DNA of 64,000 nucleotides from Geodermatophilus normandii (GTDB lineage: Bacteria; Actinomycetota; Actinomycetes; Mycobacteriales; Geodermatophilaceae): NCBI RefSeq assembly GCF_003182485.1, contig NZ_QGTX01000001.1, positions 4,178,001 through 4,242,000 of the forward strand. The letters run 5' to 3'. Position numbers and translations under genes: made by a program. Shown here in pieces: positions 51,157 through 60,985 of the stretch (position 1 is the stretch's first letter; each line of letters starts with the position of its first letter). A model generated the notes under the pieces. It saw only the letters and a program-made list of their open reading frames with translations. It was not told the DNA's origin and ran no database searches.

Positions 51157-51239
51157 GGCAGGGGTTCTCCTCAGGGCAGGAGGGAGCACGGGCAGGGGGA
51201 GGTCAGGCGGCAGGGAGAGGTCGGGGGTGGGCCCGAGGT

Positions 51240-51298
51240 GGCCCGCTGCCGGGGCCCACCGCGAGCGTGCGAGTGGTGGGGGGCAGCGGGGTCCTTCG
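51240..51298 (-). repeat. Intergenic structured repeat, copy 3
   Basis: On the minus strand, right after the ATPase stop, the sequence runs CGAAGGACCCCGCTGCCCCC, then CACCACTCGCACGCTCGCGG and TGGGCCCCGGCAGCGGGCC. CCGCTGCC pairs with GGCAGCGG and CCCACC with GGTGGG. It is the third copy of the family also at 11399 and 47824. Confidence 0.7.
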
Positions 51299-52399
<1,101 letters not shown>

Positions 52400-52446
52400 G
52401 GGTCAGGCGCCTCTCGGGGAGCTGGGGGTGGGGGTGCTCGGGCGCC

Positions 52447-53352
52447 TCATCCCTTCACCGCGCCCTGCATGATGCCGCCGACGATCTGCTTGCCGAGGAC
52501 GACGAAGACGACGAGCACCGGGAGGGTGCCGACGAGCGTGCCGGCCATGATCACCGCGGTGTCGGGGACGTAGCCGCCGCCCAGACCGGCCAGGGCCACC
52601 TGCACGGTCGGGTTCTCCGTGGTCAGCGCGATGATCGGCCAGAAGAAGTCGTTCCAGGCGGTGAGGAACGTGAGCATCGCCAGCACCGCCATCGCCGGCC
52701 GGGCGACCGGGACGACCACGGACCAGAAGGTCCGGAGCGTCGAGGCGCCGTCCACCCGGGCGGCCTCGAGCAGCTCGTCGGGCAGCGCCTGCGACAGGAA
52801 CTGCCGCATGAAGAAGACGCCGAACGCGCTGACCAGCGTGGGCAGCACGACCGCCTGCAGGTGGTCGACCCACTGCAGCTGCGCGATGAGGATGAACAGC
52901 GGGATGATCGCCAGCTGGGTGGGCACCATCATCGTGCCGACGACGAGGCCCAGCAGCGTCTTGTTGCCGCGGAACCGCAGCTTGGCGAAGGCGAACCCGG
53001 CCAGCGTGCTGCACAGCACGGTGCCCACGGTGATGCAGCCGGCGACGATCACCGAGTTGGCGATCGCCAGCCCGATCGGCGCCTCCTCCATCGCCCGGCC
53101 GATGTTGGTGAAGAGGTCGGCGTCGGGGAGGAACGGCGGCGGGGTGCCGGCGAGCTCGGCGTTCGTCTTCGACGCCGCGACCGCCGTCCAGTACAGGGGG
53201 AAGACCGACAGCAGGGCGGTCAGCCCGAGCAGCACGTGGGTCAGCGGCCCGGCGGAGGTGACCTTCCGGGCCCGGCGGCCGCGGCGGCGCGGTGCAGAGG
53301 CGGAGGCCGGCGCGGGCGGGGCCTGCTCGGGCGCGGGGGTGAGGGTGGTCAT
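52447..53352 (-). CDS. Carbohydrate ABC transporter permease (MalG/CebG type)
   Basis: The protein has 301 residues with six hydrophobic helices. The EAA-loop is DELLEAARVDGASTLRTFWS VVVP (EAARVDGAS), the standard for inner-membrane sugar permeases. PLYWTAVAASKTNAELAGTP near the N-terminus and NDFFWPIIALTTENPTVQVA near the C-terminus are typical of the MalG subfamily. The N-terminal 35 residues are Ala/Pro/Arg-rich and cytoplasmic. It pairs with the upstream MalF-type subunit (9 bp gap) to form the channel. Substrate inferred from the locus: cellobiose or related beta-glucosides. Confidence 0.93.
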   Translation of the reverse strand: MTTLTPAPEQAPPAPASASAPRRRGRRARKVTSAGPLTHVLLGLTALLSVFPLYWTAVAASKTNAELAGTPPPFLPDADLFTNIGRAMEEAPIGLAIANSVIVAGCITVGTVLCSTLAGFAFAKLRFRGNKTLLGLVVGTMMVPTQLAIIPLFILIAQLQWVDHLQAVVLPTLVSAFGVFFMRQFLSQALPDELLEAARVDGASTLRTFWSVVVPVARPAMAVLAMLTFLTAWNDFFWPIIALTTENPTVQVALAGLGGGYVPDTAVIMAGTLVGTLPVLVVFVVLGKQIVGGIMQGAVKG

Positions 53353-53361
53353 GACCGGCTC

Positions 53362-54348
53362 CTACCGCTCGGCCCGGGCGCGCCGGCGGGCGATCAACCC
53401 GTAGACCCCGACGACGACGAGGATGATCAGGAACATGGTCCAGGCGGTCGCGGCGGCCTGGCCGAGGCGGAAGTTCGTCCAGCCCTGGTCGTACATCAGC
53501 AGGCCCAGCGTCTGGTACTGGTTCGAGACGCCGCCGCTGGTCATGCCGTTGCCGCTGAACAGCAGCGGCTCGCCGAACAGCTGCACCGCGCCGATGGTCG
53601 AGACCACGACCGTGAACAGGATCGTGGGCTTGAGCGCCGGCACGGTCACGTGCAGGAACTGCTGCCAGCGGCTGGCGCCGTCGAGGGTCGCGGCCTCGTA
53701 GAGGTCGTTCGGGATGGCCTGCATGGCGGCCAGGTAGATGAGCGCGTTGTAGCCGGTCCAGCGCCAGGTGACGATCACCGAGATGGCGATCTGGCTGGTC
53801 CAGGTGCCGCTCTCCCAGTCGACCCGGTCGAAGCCGACGGCCTCCAGCAGCGTGTTGATCAGCCCGTAGTCGTGGCCGAACAGCTGGGCGAAGACGAGCG
53901 TGGCGGCGGCGATGCTGGTCGCGTAGGGCATGAGCATCGCGACGCGGAAGAAGGTGCGGCCGCGGAGCCGGTAGTTCAGCAGGTGGGCCAGGCCCAGGGC
54001 GATGGCCAGCTGGGGCACCGTGGAGAGGATGCCGATGGTGAGGGTGTTGCGCGCGGCGTTCCAGAAGAACTCGTTCTGCAGCAGCTCGGTGTAGTTGCCG
54101 AAGCCGACGAAGGTCGCGCCGTCGAGGTCGGAGAGCCGCACGTCGTGCAGCGAGATGTAGGCGGTGTAGAGGAACGGGTAGAGGCTGAAGGCGGCGAAGA
54201 GGACGAAGAACGGGGCGACGTAGGCGTAGCCCCAGCGGTTGCGGGTGAGCCGGGACCGCCGCCGGCGGCCGGCCGTTGCGGGCGGCGGGGCGGGCGGCGG
54301 TGGTGCGGCGGCCGCCGCGACCCGGGGGTCGTCGCTGGCGATGGTCAT
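53362..54348 (-). CDS. Carbohydrate ABC transporter permease (MalF/CebF type)
   Basis: The protein has 328 residues. A cytoplasmic Pro/Ala-rich leader is followed by WGYAYVAPFFVLFAAFSLYP and five further helices. The EAA-loop is IPNDLYEAATLDGASRWQQF (EAATLDGAS). YTAYISLHDVRLSDLDGATF and FGEPLLFSGNGMTSGGVSNQ YQTLG are characteristic of the first permease of CUT1 sugar transporters. ATG at 54348 chosen. A 100 bp gap separates it from the binding-protein gene, which is usual because the binding protein is produced in excess. Confidence 0.92.
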   Translation of the reverse strand: MTIASDDPRVAAAAAPPPPAPPPATAGRRRRSRLTRNRWGYAYVAPFFVLFAAFSLYPFLYTAYISLHDVRLSDLDGATFVGFGNYTELLQNEFFWNAARNTLTIGILSTVPQLAIALGLAHLLNYRLRGRTFFRVAMLMPYATSIAAATLVFAQLFGHDYGLINTLLEAVGFDRVDWESGTWTSQIAISVIVTWRWTGYNALIYLAAMQAIPNDLYEAATLDGASRWQQFLHVTVPALKPTILFTVVVSTIGAVQLFGEPLLFSGNGMTSGGVSNQYQTLGLLMYDQGWTNFRLGQAAATAWTMFLIILVVVGVYGLIARRRARAER

Positions 54349-54448
54349 GCGGGGCCTTCCAGGGGGTTCTCGGGCTCGGTCCCTCGGACGGGGTGGAACC
54401 GGCCGGTGCCCGGGCGGGTGGACGCGCTCGGGCACCGGCCGGGGTCTG

Positions 54449-55744
54449 TCAGCCTCCGGTGATCTGCTCGATCTCGGCGAGGGCCGCCTGGAAGGCGTCG
54501 TCCGGAGCGGTCCCCTGGGCGACCGTGCTCAGGGCGTTGGTGAACGCCTCCTGGATCTGCGTGTCGTAGGGGCCGATCGGCGTGAACCGCAGCGCCGCGG
54601 CGGAGTCCCCGAAGATCTGCCCGACCGGCGCGCCGCTGAAGTACTCGTTGACGGCGTCGGCCACCTGCGGGTCCTCGGCCGCCTCCTGGCTGGAGGGGAA
54701 GTGCGCCTCCTCGGTGAACATCCTGATCTGCTGCTCGGGCGCGGTCAGCCACTGGACGAGGGCGATGGCCTCCTCCTTGTGCTCGCTGGACTCGGTCACG
54801 CCGAGCCACGAGCCGCCCCAGTTGCCGGCACCGCCGGGCAGCGGCGCGACGTCCCAGGCGCCGGAGGCGTCCTCGCCGGCCTGTTCGCTGATGTAGCCGA
54901 GCATCCAGGCCGGGCAGGAGATGGTGGCGAAGGCACCGCTGGCGAACGCGGCGTTCCACTCGTCGCCGAACTGGATGAGGTTGGCCGTCATGTCCTCGGC
55001 GGCCGCGACGCTGGCGTTCTGCCACGCCGTGGCCACGCCGTCGCTGGACTCGGGGATCGGGTTGCCGTCCGCGTCGTCGTAGGCGGTCTCGCCCTGGTAG
55101 ACGGCGGCCGAGAACACGCTGGCCGGGCTGTCCACGAACGAGGTGCCCTCCGGCTTCGTCGGCGAGGCCTCGTACTGCCGGCCGACCTCGAGGTAGCCCT
55201 CCCAGGTGGACCACAGCTGCGCGAGCTGGGCGCGGTCGGTGGGCAGGCCCGCCTGCTCGAACAGGTCGCGCCGGAAGCACATGGCCTCCGGGCCGGCGTC
55301 GGTGCCCAGGCCGATGACCCGGCCGTCGGAGGTGGTGGCCTCCTCGACCTTCCAGTCGTAGTAGTGGCCGAGGAGCTCGTCGGCGTTGCCCTCCGCCGCG
55401 AAGTCCACGAACGCGTCGGCGTGGTTCTGGACGACGTCGGCGACGAAGCCGATCTCGATGCCCTGGACGTCGGCGAGGCCGGACCCGGCCGCCAGCCGGG
55501 TCTGCAGGGCCCGGTAGTAGTCGGCCGACCGCTCGACCGACGTCTCCTCGATGCGGATCTCGGGGTGCAGCCGCATGTACTCGTCGTAGAGCCCGGCCTG
55601 CTCGAACCCGAAGGTCCCGAACAGACCCACGTCGAGCGTGACGGTGCCGTCGTCGGCGGAGCCGGAGCCCCCGCAGCCGGCGGCCAGGAGCGAGGCGACG
55701 AGCGCGGCGCCCAGTGCCGCCCTGCGTCTCGGGGGAACGGTCAT
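54449..55744 (-). CDS. Carbohydrate ABC transporter substrate-binding lipoprotein
   Basis: The protein has 431 residues. The N-terminus MTVPPRRRAALGAALVASLL then AAGCGGSGS is a lipoprotein signal with lipobox LAAGC. The mature protein is a family-1 solute-binding protein: LFGTFGFEQAGLYDEYMRLH, DVQGIEIGFVADVVQNHADA, EAMCFRRDLFEQAGLPTDRA, and ISCPAWMLGYISEQAGEDAS. These resemble the oligosaccharide-binding proteins of CebE-like systems. It is the first gene of the operon and diverges from the LacI-type regulator; the putative operator lies 55 bp upstream of its start. Confidence 0.92.
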   Translation of the reverse strand: MTVPPRRRAALGAALVASLLAAGCGGSGSADDGTVTLDVGLFGTFGFEQAGLYDEYMRLHPEIRIEETSVERSADYYRALQTRLAAGSGLADVQGIEIGFVADVVQNHADAFVDFAAEGNADELLGHYYDWKVEEATTSDGRVIGLGTDAGPEAMCFRRDLFEQAGLPTDRAQLAQLWSTWEGYLEVGRQYEASPTKPEGTSFVDSPASVFSAAVYQGETAYDDADGNPIPESSDGVATAWQNASVAAAEDMTANLIQFGDEWNAAFASGAFATISCPAWMLGYISEQAGEDASGAWDVAPLPGGAGNWGGSWLGVTESSEHKEEAIALVQWLTAPEQQIRMFTEEAHFPSSQEAAEDPQVADAVNEYFSGAPVGQIFGDSAAALRFTPIGPYDTQIQEAFTNALSTVAQGTAPDDAFQAALAEIEQITGG

Positions 55745-55798
55745 CGGTCCTCCTGGATCGGTTCCCGAACGACCTCGTCCGGGCTACGGTGTCCGACG

Positions 55799-55812
55799 TG
55801 AAAGCGCTCTCA
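55799..55812. promoter_or_regulatory. CebR-like operator
   Basis: TGAAAGCGCTCTCA is a 14-bp imperfect palindrome centred on AGCGCT. It matches the streptomycete CebR box TGGGAGCGCTCCCA at 11 of 14 positions and the general LacI-family pattern. It is placed between the binding-protein gene and the divergent LacI-type regulator, where a cellobiose-responsive repressor would act on both. Confidence 0.75.
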
Positions 55813-55931
55813 CGACCGGTTGGGAGGAGAGTGATGGGCACCACAGTCACCTGTCAAGTACGAGTTCCGACGAGTCGCGCGGCGGCCCGGACCGTGCACC
55901 ATGGACCCCGACCGCGATCCCAGGAGGCCCC

Positions 55932-56957
55932 GTGACGACGCTCGCCGGACGCGGCCCGTCCCCCACGCTCGACGAGGTCGCCCAGCTCGCCGGGGTGTCC
56001 CGGGCGACGGTGTCCCGCGTGGTCAACGGCTCGCCGAAGGTGCGCCCGGAGGCCCGTCGCGCCGTCGAGGAGGCCGTCGCGCGGCTGCGCTACGTGCCCA
56101 ACCCTGCGGCCCGCAGCCTGGTCACCCGGCGCACCGACACCATCGCGCTGGTCCTGTCGGAGTCGGACACCCAGGTCTTCAGCGACCCGTTCTTCGCCCG
56201 CGTCGTCCGGGAGCTCTCGGCCGCGCTGGCCGACACGGAGATGAACCTGGTGCTGCTGGCCGCCCGCGGGGAACGCGAGCAGGAGAAGGTCGCCCGCTAC
56301 GTCCGCCAGGGGCACGTGGACGGCGTCATCCTGATGTCGCTGCACAGCCAGGACACGCTCCCCGCCGTCCTCGCCGAGGCGCAGGTCCCGCTCGTGCTCT
56401 CCGGCCGGCCGCTCGACGGTCGCCCGGTCTGCTACGTCGACGCCGACAACGCCGGCGGGGCCCGCGAGGCGACCGAGCACCTCCTGGCGTCCGGGCGGCG
56501 GCGGATCGCCGCGGTGAGCGGCCCGCAGGACATGATCGCCGGGATCGACCGGCACGCCGGGTATATCGCGGCGCTCGAGGCGGCCGGCGTCGCGCCGGAC
56601 GCCGACCTGGTCGCGGCGGGCGACTTCACCGAGGCCGGCGGCGCCCGGGCGATGGCCCTCCTGCTCGAGCGGGCGCCCGACCTCGACGCGGTGTTCGTGG
56701 CCTCCGACCCGATGGCGGTCGGGGCGCTGCGCGTGCTGCGGGAGTCGGGCCGCTCGGTGCCCGGCGACGTCGCGGTCGTCGGGTTCGACGACGCCGCGGT
56801 GGCCGCCACGAGCGACCCGCCGCTCACCACGGTGGCCCAGCCGCTGGACGAGATGACCCGCCACATGACCGACCTGCTGCTGCGCCAGGTCGAGGGCGAC
56901 ACCGGGGTGCAGGCCCGGGTCTGCCCCACCCGCCTGGTGGTGCGCGCCTCGGCCTAG
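55932..56957 (+). CDS. LacI-family transcriptional regulator (CebR-like)
   Basis: The protein has 341 residues. The N-terminal helix-turn-helix is TLDEVAQLAGVSRATVSRVV NGSPKV with the hinge helix PNPAARSLVTRRTDTIAL. The C-terminal periplasmic-binding-like domain includes HVDGVILMSLHSQDTLPAVL, GRPVCYVDADNAGGAREATE, AAVSGPQDMIAGIDRHAGYI and VFVASDPMAVGALRVLRESG. GGAGG precedes the GTG at 55932. Divergent position and the AGCGCT-centred operator point to control of the sugar transporter operon by a sugar such as cellobiose (inference from the Streptomyces CebR system). Confidence 0.93.
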   Translation: MTTLAGRGPSPTLDEVAQLAGVSRATVSRVVNGSPKVRPEARRAVEEAVARLRYVPNPAARSLVTRRTDTIALVLSESDTQVFSDPFFARVVRELSAALADTEMNLVLLAARGEREQEKVARYVRQGHVDGVILMSLHSQDTLPAVLAEAQVPLVLSGRPLDGRPVCYVDADNAGGAREATEHLLASGRRRIAAVSGPQDMIAGIDRHAGYIAALEAAGVAPDADLVAAGDFTEAGGARAMALLLERAPDLDAVFVASDPMAVGALRVLRESGRSVPGDVAVVGFDDAAVAATSDPPLTTVAQPLDEMTRHMTDLLLRQVEGDTGVQARVCPTRLVVRASA

Positions 56958-57123
56958 GGCGACCGCGGGAGGGACCCCGGCCCGCGCCGGAGGGAGGAGG
57001 ACCGACCGCGACCCGGGTATGAGGTCTCGCGCCTCCCGTCGTGTCAGCGGACCCTTCCGTCACATCCTCCCCATCGTGGGCGCACGTGCCGGGTCCCCGG
57101 CGCGCGCACAACCGGGAGGACAC

Positions 57124-58404
57124 ATGCAGCACGGCAGCACGGCAGGACGCCTGCGATCGCCCCGCCTGTCCCGCGGGCTGACGATCACCGCGTCCGCGGC
57201 CCTCGTCTTCACCGCCCTGCCCACCGGCGTCGCCGCGGCGACGGGAGGGCACACCTGGGTGGTGCACCCCGGCGAGTCGATCCAGGCCGCCGTCGACCAG
57301 GCCCGGTCGGGCGACACCATCAGGATCGAGGCGGGCACCTACGAGGAGGCGGTCTGCGTCGTCGGCAAGGGCCTGACCGTCGTCGGGGCCGGCCGCGGCG
57401 ACGACGGGACGCGGATCACCTGGCCCGAGTGGAGCACCCCCGACCAGCTGCCGGACGTGGACCCGACGGAGTGCTGGCAGGCGCAGAACGCGGCCGACCC
57501 CGAGTCGGACCCGGACACGCTGGCCGACGACGTCTCCGGCCTGTTCTTCCTCGACCCCGACGGACCGGTGCGGGTGCGGAACCTGTCGACGCACGACCAC
57601 CCGGCCAACGGCATCGCCGCGTGGGGCGCCGACGGCTTCCGGGTGACGAAGACCCGGGCGCACGGGCACGAGCGCTTCGGCATCCTGGCCGCGGCCTCGA
57701 CGCACACCCGGATCAGCCGGAACATCCTCGAGGGGACCGACCGCGGCACCGCCGAGGCGCCCAACAGCGGCACGGCCGGCATCGGGATCACCGACTCCGA
57801 CGCGTCCTACGCCGACGTCGTCGCCAACGACGTGCAGGGCTACAACATCGGCGTCTTCGCCCGCGAGTCCCGCAGCGGGGCCATCCGCCACAACTACGTG
57901 GCCGGCAACTGCGTCGGGATCCTCGTCTTCGACGACGCCGCCACCGAGATCCCCGACGACTCCCGGCAGGTCGCGGGCGGGGACTGGCAGCTGAGGTGGA
58001 ACGAGGTGACCGGCAACGACCGCTTCTGCCTCGCCGGCGTGGGCGAGGTCGAGGCGTCGCTGCGGGTGTCGGGCACCGGGATCGGGATCGTGAACGCCGA
58101 CTCCGTCAGCGTCCGGCACAACGACGTCCACGACAACGTGCCCTCGGTCGACCCCGCGACGCTGCAGTTCCCCGCCGGGGGGCTCGTCCTGGTCACCCTG
58201 CCGCCGTTCAACAACCCCGACGGCATCGACCCGGGCCCGGCGGAGGGCATCGTCGTCGAGGAGAACACGATCACCGGCAACGTCCCCGTCGACGTCCTGC
58301 TGAGCTCGCCGCAGCTCAGCCCGTTCCTCGGCGACGTCGGCGCCGTCGACTTCGAGGACAACACCTGCGCGACGAGCTTCCCGCCGGGGATCTGCACCCC
58401 CTGA
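57124..58404 (+). CDS. Secreted right-handed beta-helix protein (NosD/parallel beta-helix type)
   Basis: The protein has 426 residues. A signal peptide (basic RLRSPRLSRGLTITASAALV, hydrophobic core, cleavage near VAAATGG) is followed by WVVHPGESIQAAVDQARSGD TIRIEAGTYEE, the entry pattern of NosD- and pectin-lyase-like right-handed beta-helices. Repeated turns with NG, NN and GI pairs follow (HDHPANGIAAWGADGFRVTK, GHERFGILAAASTHTRISRN, VAGNCVGILVFDD, VSVRHNDVHDN, ITGNVP). It is extracellular and probably binds or acts on a polysaccharide, but no catalytic residues can be named. GGGAGG lies eight bases before the ATG at 57124. A 12-bp terminator follows. Confidence 0.85.
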   Translation: MQHGSTAGRLRSPRLSRGLTITASAALVFTALPTGVAAATGGHTWVVHPGESIQAAVDQARSGDTIRIEAGTYEEAVCVVGKGLTVVGAGRGDDGTRITWPEWSTPDQLPDVDPTECWQAQNAADPESDPDTLADDVSGLFFLDPDGPVRVRNLSTHDHPANGIAAWGADGFRVTKTRAHGHERFGILAAASTHTRISRNILEGTDRGTAEAPNSGTAGIGITDSDASYADVVANDVQGYNIGVFARESRSGAIRHNYVAGNCVGILVFDDAATEIPDDSRQVAGGDWQLRWNEVTGNDRFCLAGVGEVEASLRVSGTGIGIVNADSVSVRHNDVHDNVPSVDPATLQFPAGGLVLVTLPPFNNPDGIDPGPAEGIVVEENTITGNVPVDVLLSSPQLSPFLGDVGAVDFEDNTCATSFPPGICTP

Positions 58405-58412
58405 CCGGACGG

Positions 58413-58441
58413 CCGGGAGCCTCCTCGTCGGAGGCTCCCGG
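58413..58441 (+). terminator. 12-bp perfect hairpin terminator
   Basis: CCGGGAGCCTCC (58413-58424) and GGAGGCTCCCGG (58430-58441) with loop TCGTC, nine bases after the beta-helix gene stop. It also abuts the convergent cupin gene stop and may serve both. Confidence 0.88.
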
Positions 58442-58927
58442 TCAGCCGGCCCAGTCGGGACGGGCGGGATCGACCCACCACACGACGACGACCCCGCCGC
58501 CGGGGCGCAGCACGACGCCGTCGGGGACGTCGCCGCCGTCCTCGCCCAGCCACAGCCGGGCGTCGGGACGGCCGAGGTCGACCCAGCCGCGCGGGGCGCG
58601 CAGCACCTCGTGCGCCGGCGCGGCGACCGCCCCGGCCGGGCGGAGGTGGGACTGCAGGACCCGCGCGCCGTCGGGGCCGGCGACCTCGTCGTGCTCGAGC
58701 CCCGTCCCGGCCCGCAGCAGGCCGACGTCGCCGGTGCCGATCACCGCTCCCCCGCCCCAGCGGTGCGTCACCGACCCGGCCAGGACCACGGCGACGACGT
58801 CGACCGCGCGGTGGGCGTGCACGCCGTAGCCGGCACCGGGCGGCAACCGGTCGTCGGTGACCCGCAGCAGCGGCCCCAGCGAGCCGTCGCCCGGCTCGAG
58901 CAGCGTGGCGCCCTCCACCCCGGTCAC
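58442..58927 (-). CDS. Pirin-like cupin protein
   Basis: The protein has 161 residues. It resembles the N-terminal cupin half of pirin/quercetinase-like proteins: GLGPLLRVTDDRLPPGAGYG (as LGPLLRVTDDRLPPGAGYG), VHAHRAVDVVAVVLAGSVTH, RWGGGAVIGTGDVGLLRAGT, GLEHDEVAGPDGARVLQSHL. The HAHR...D and E-x-H-D positions give possible metal ligands, although the usual second-motif histidines are partly replaced. It is shorter than typical pirins (about 230-320). The GTG at 58927 overlaps the stop of the upstream PAP2 gene by four bases, so the two are coupled. Function unknown. Confidence 0.75.
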   Translation of the reverse strand: MTGVEGATLLEPGDGSLGPLLRVTDDRLPPGAGYGVHAHRAVDVVAVVLAGSVTHRWGGGAVIGTGDVGLLRAGTGLEHDEVAGPDGARVLQSHLRPAGAVAAPAHEVLRAPRGWVDLGRPDARLWLGEDGGDVPDGVVLRPGGGVVVVWWVDPARPDWAG

Positions 58928-59612
58928 GGCGCGGCCTCCCGCTCCGGCAGCGCCGCGGGGCCGCCGGGGAAGGCGCCGGCCACCAGTGCCGCGAGCAGCG
59001 ACCACGCCGTCCCGAGACACAGCCCGCCGACGACGTCGGACAGGTAGTGCACGCCCAGCCACATGCGGGTCAGCGCGACCAGGACGGCCAGCGCGACCCC
59101 GGCGGCGACGGCGACCCGGCGCCGGAGGGGCGCAGCCGCGGCCAGGCGAGCACCAGCCCGACGGTGACCAGCGTGGCGATGCCCGAGGAGTGACCGCTCG
59201 GGTAGCTGAGCCCCTCGTACACCAGGCCGCCGTTCTCGAACGCCGGCCGGGCGCGGCCGACCAGCTCCTTGATCGTCGTGGTGATCGGCCCGACGGCGGT
59301 GATCGCGACGACGACCCACACCACCGTGCGCCAGGCGCGGCGGCGCACCAGCCAGACGAGCACGGGCAGGAACACGAGCACCCGGAACCAGGTGACGCCC
59401 GGCGTGGTGAGGACCTCGAGCAGGCCGCCGCGCAGGGCCGAGCGGTCGTCGCCGGCATAGAGCGCGCGGCTCACCGCGTCGTCGAGGCGCACCTGCGGGC
59501 CGAAGCGGGCCGCCACCCCGGTGCCGAGGACGGCCAGGACGGCGACGCCGGCGCCCGCGGCGGCGAGCACCCGGCGGCGCAGCCGGGACCGCGGGGTGGT
59601 CGGGGCGCTCAC
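58924..59612 (-). pseudogene. PAP2-family phosphatase, single-base frameshift
   Basis: The N-terminal frame (start 59612) encodes MSAPTTPRSRLRRRVLAAAG, four hydrophobic helices, KELVGRARPAFENGG (KxxxxxxRP motif) and GLSYPSGHSSGIATLVTVGL (PSGH motif), then runs out of phase. The third motif (SRMWLGVHYLSDVVGG-like, here LTRMWLGVHYLSDVVGGLCL) follows in the next frame to a stop at 58924. One missing C in the run at 59127-59130 explains the break. All three catalytic motifs of the type-2 phosphatidic acid phosphatase superfamily are therefore present. In this lipid-rich genome context it could act on phosphatidate or undecaprenyl pyrophosphate. The break is more likely an error than true decay. 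Confidence 0.82.
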
Positions 59613-59656
59613 TCCCCCACTCTCCCCGACGCGCCGGACCGTGACACGCTGACCCG

Positions 59657-60835
59657 GTGGCCCACCGGGTGATCGACCACCCGCCGACGGCGGCGACGCT
59701 GCGGCGGCTCGAGCGCGCGTCCGGGGCCATCGCCACCCGCGCCGTCGCCCGCATGGACGAGGACCTGCCGTGGTTCCGCACCATGCCGGCCGACCAGCGC
59801 TCGTGGGTGATGCTCGTGGCCCAGGCCGGCATCGCCTCGCTCGTCGAGTGGTGCCGGGCGCCCGGCCGCCCGCCCCGGCTGACCGGCGAGGTGTTCGGCG
59901 CCGCCCCGCGCGACCTGGTCCGAGCCGTGCCGCTCAAGCAGACCGTCGACCTGGTCAAGCTCACCGTCGAGGTGATGGAGGACCACGTCGAGTCGGTGGC
60001 CGAGCCCGGCGACGCCGACACCCTGCGGATGGCGGTGCTGCAGTACAGCCGCGAGGTCGCCTTCGCCACCGCGCACGTCTACGCCAGCTTCGCCGAGAAC
60101 CGCGGCGCCTGGGACGCCCGGCTGGAGGCCCTCGTCGTCGACGCGCTCGTCCGCGGCGAGCGCTCCGAGGAGCTGCCCGGCCGCGCCGCCGCGCTCGGCT
60201 GGGACGGCACCGGCCCGGTGGCCGTGCTGGTCGGGGCCGCACCCGCCGACGGCGACGCGCACACCGGCGTCCGCCGCGCCGCCCGCTCGCAGCGCTGCGA
60301 GGTCCTCGTCGGCGTGCACGCCGAGCAGCTGGTGGTCGTGCTGGGCGGCGGGGAGGACGTGCCGACGGCGGCCGAGCGGGTGGCCGAGGAGTTCGGTCCG
60401 GGACCGGTCGTCCTCGGTCCCGTCGTCGACCGGCTCAGCGCGGCCGGCGGGTCGGCCGCCGCGGCGCTGGCCGGCCTGCGGGCCGCGCGCGCCTGGCCCG
60501 GCGCCCCGCGCCCGGTGTCCGCCGACGCGCTGCTGCCCGAGCGGGCCCTCGACGGCGACCCGCTGGCCCGTGCCGCGCTCACCGGGCGGGCCGTGCTGCC
60601 GCTGCGCACCGCCGGGGGCGAGGTGCTCGAGACGGTGCGCGCGGTGCTCACCGCCGGCGGCAACCTGGAGGCCAGCGCGCGGGCGCTGTTCGTCCACCCC
60701 AACACGGTGCGGTACCGGCTCAAGCGGGCCGCGGAGCTGACCGGCCTGGCGGTGACCGACCCCCGCGGCGCCTGGACCCTGCAGGTCGCGCTGGCGCTGG
60801 CCGACCTCGACGGCGACCGCTCCCTCTGGCACTAG
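59657..60835 (+). CDS. fasR: PucR/CdaR-type regulator, FasR-like
   Basis: The protein has 392 residues. The C-terminal helix-turn-helix of the PucR family is GNLEASARALFVHPNTVRYR LKRAAELTGL. The N-terminal part (RRLERASGAIATRAVARMDE, LPWFRTMPADQRSWVMLVAQ) and the central domain match the regulator encoded directly upstream of fabD in streptomycetes (FasR) and mycobacteria (Rv2242). FasR activates the fabD-fabH-acpP-fabF operon in Streptomyces. The 150 bp gap to fabD contains an imperfect palindrome that may be its site. GTG start at 59657. It diverges from the PAP2 gene by 44 bp. Confidence 0.9.
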   Translation: MAHRVIDHPPTAATLRRLERASGAIATRAVARMDEDLPWFRTMPADQRSWVMLVAQAGIASLVEWCRAPGRPPRLTGEVFGAAPRDLVRAVPLKQTVDLVKLTVEVMEDHVESVAEPGDADTLRMAVLQYSREVAFATAHVYASFAENRGAWDARLEALVVDALVRGERSEELPGRAAALGWDGTGPVAVLVGAAPADGDAHTGVRRAARSQRCEVLVGVHAEQLVVVLGGGEDVPTAAERVAEEFGPGPVVLGPVVDRLSAAGGSAAAALAGLRAARAWPGAPRPVSADALLPERALDGDPLARAALTGRAVLPLRTAGGEVLETVRAVLTAGGNLEASARALFVHPNTVRYRLKRAAELTGLAVTDPRGAWTLQVALALADLDGDRSLWH

Positions 60836-60900
60836 GGGGACCCCGCTCCGTGTGTTGTCCACCACGGAACGGGTCCGCGACGGCCCGTCCGCGGCCGCCG

Positions 60901-60919
60901 TTTGTGGGGATCCTCCAAA
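60901..60919. promoter_or_regulatory. Candidate operator/promoter region of fabD
   Basis: TTTGTGGGGATCCTCCAAA is an imperfect palindrome centred on GGATCC with TTTG/CAAA ends, 67 bp upstream of fabD. It lies in the only non-coding gap between fasR and the fab operon and is a reasonable candidate for FasR binding or the operon promoter. Confidence 0.45.
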
Positions 60920-60985
60920 GGGATGTGCCGTCCTTTCGTTCCGGACGAGCGCGCGGGACCCGGGCAGCAATGAGACGGTGAGGAG

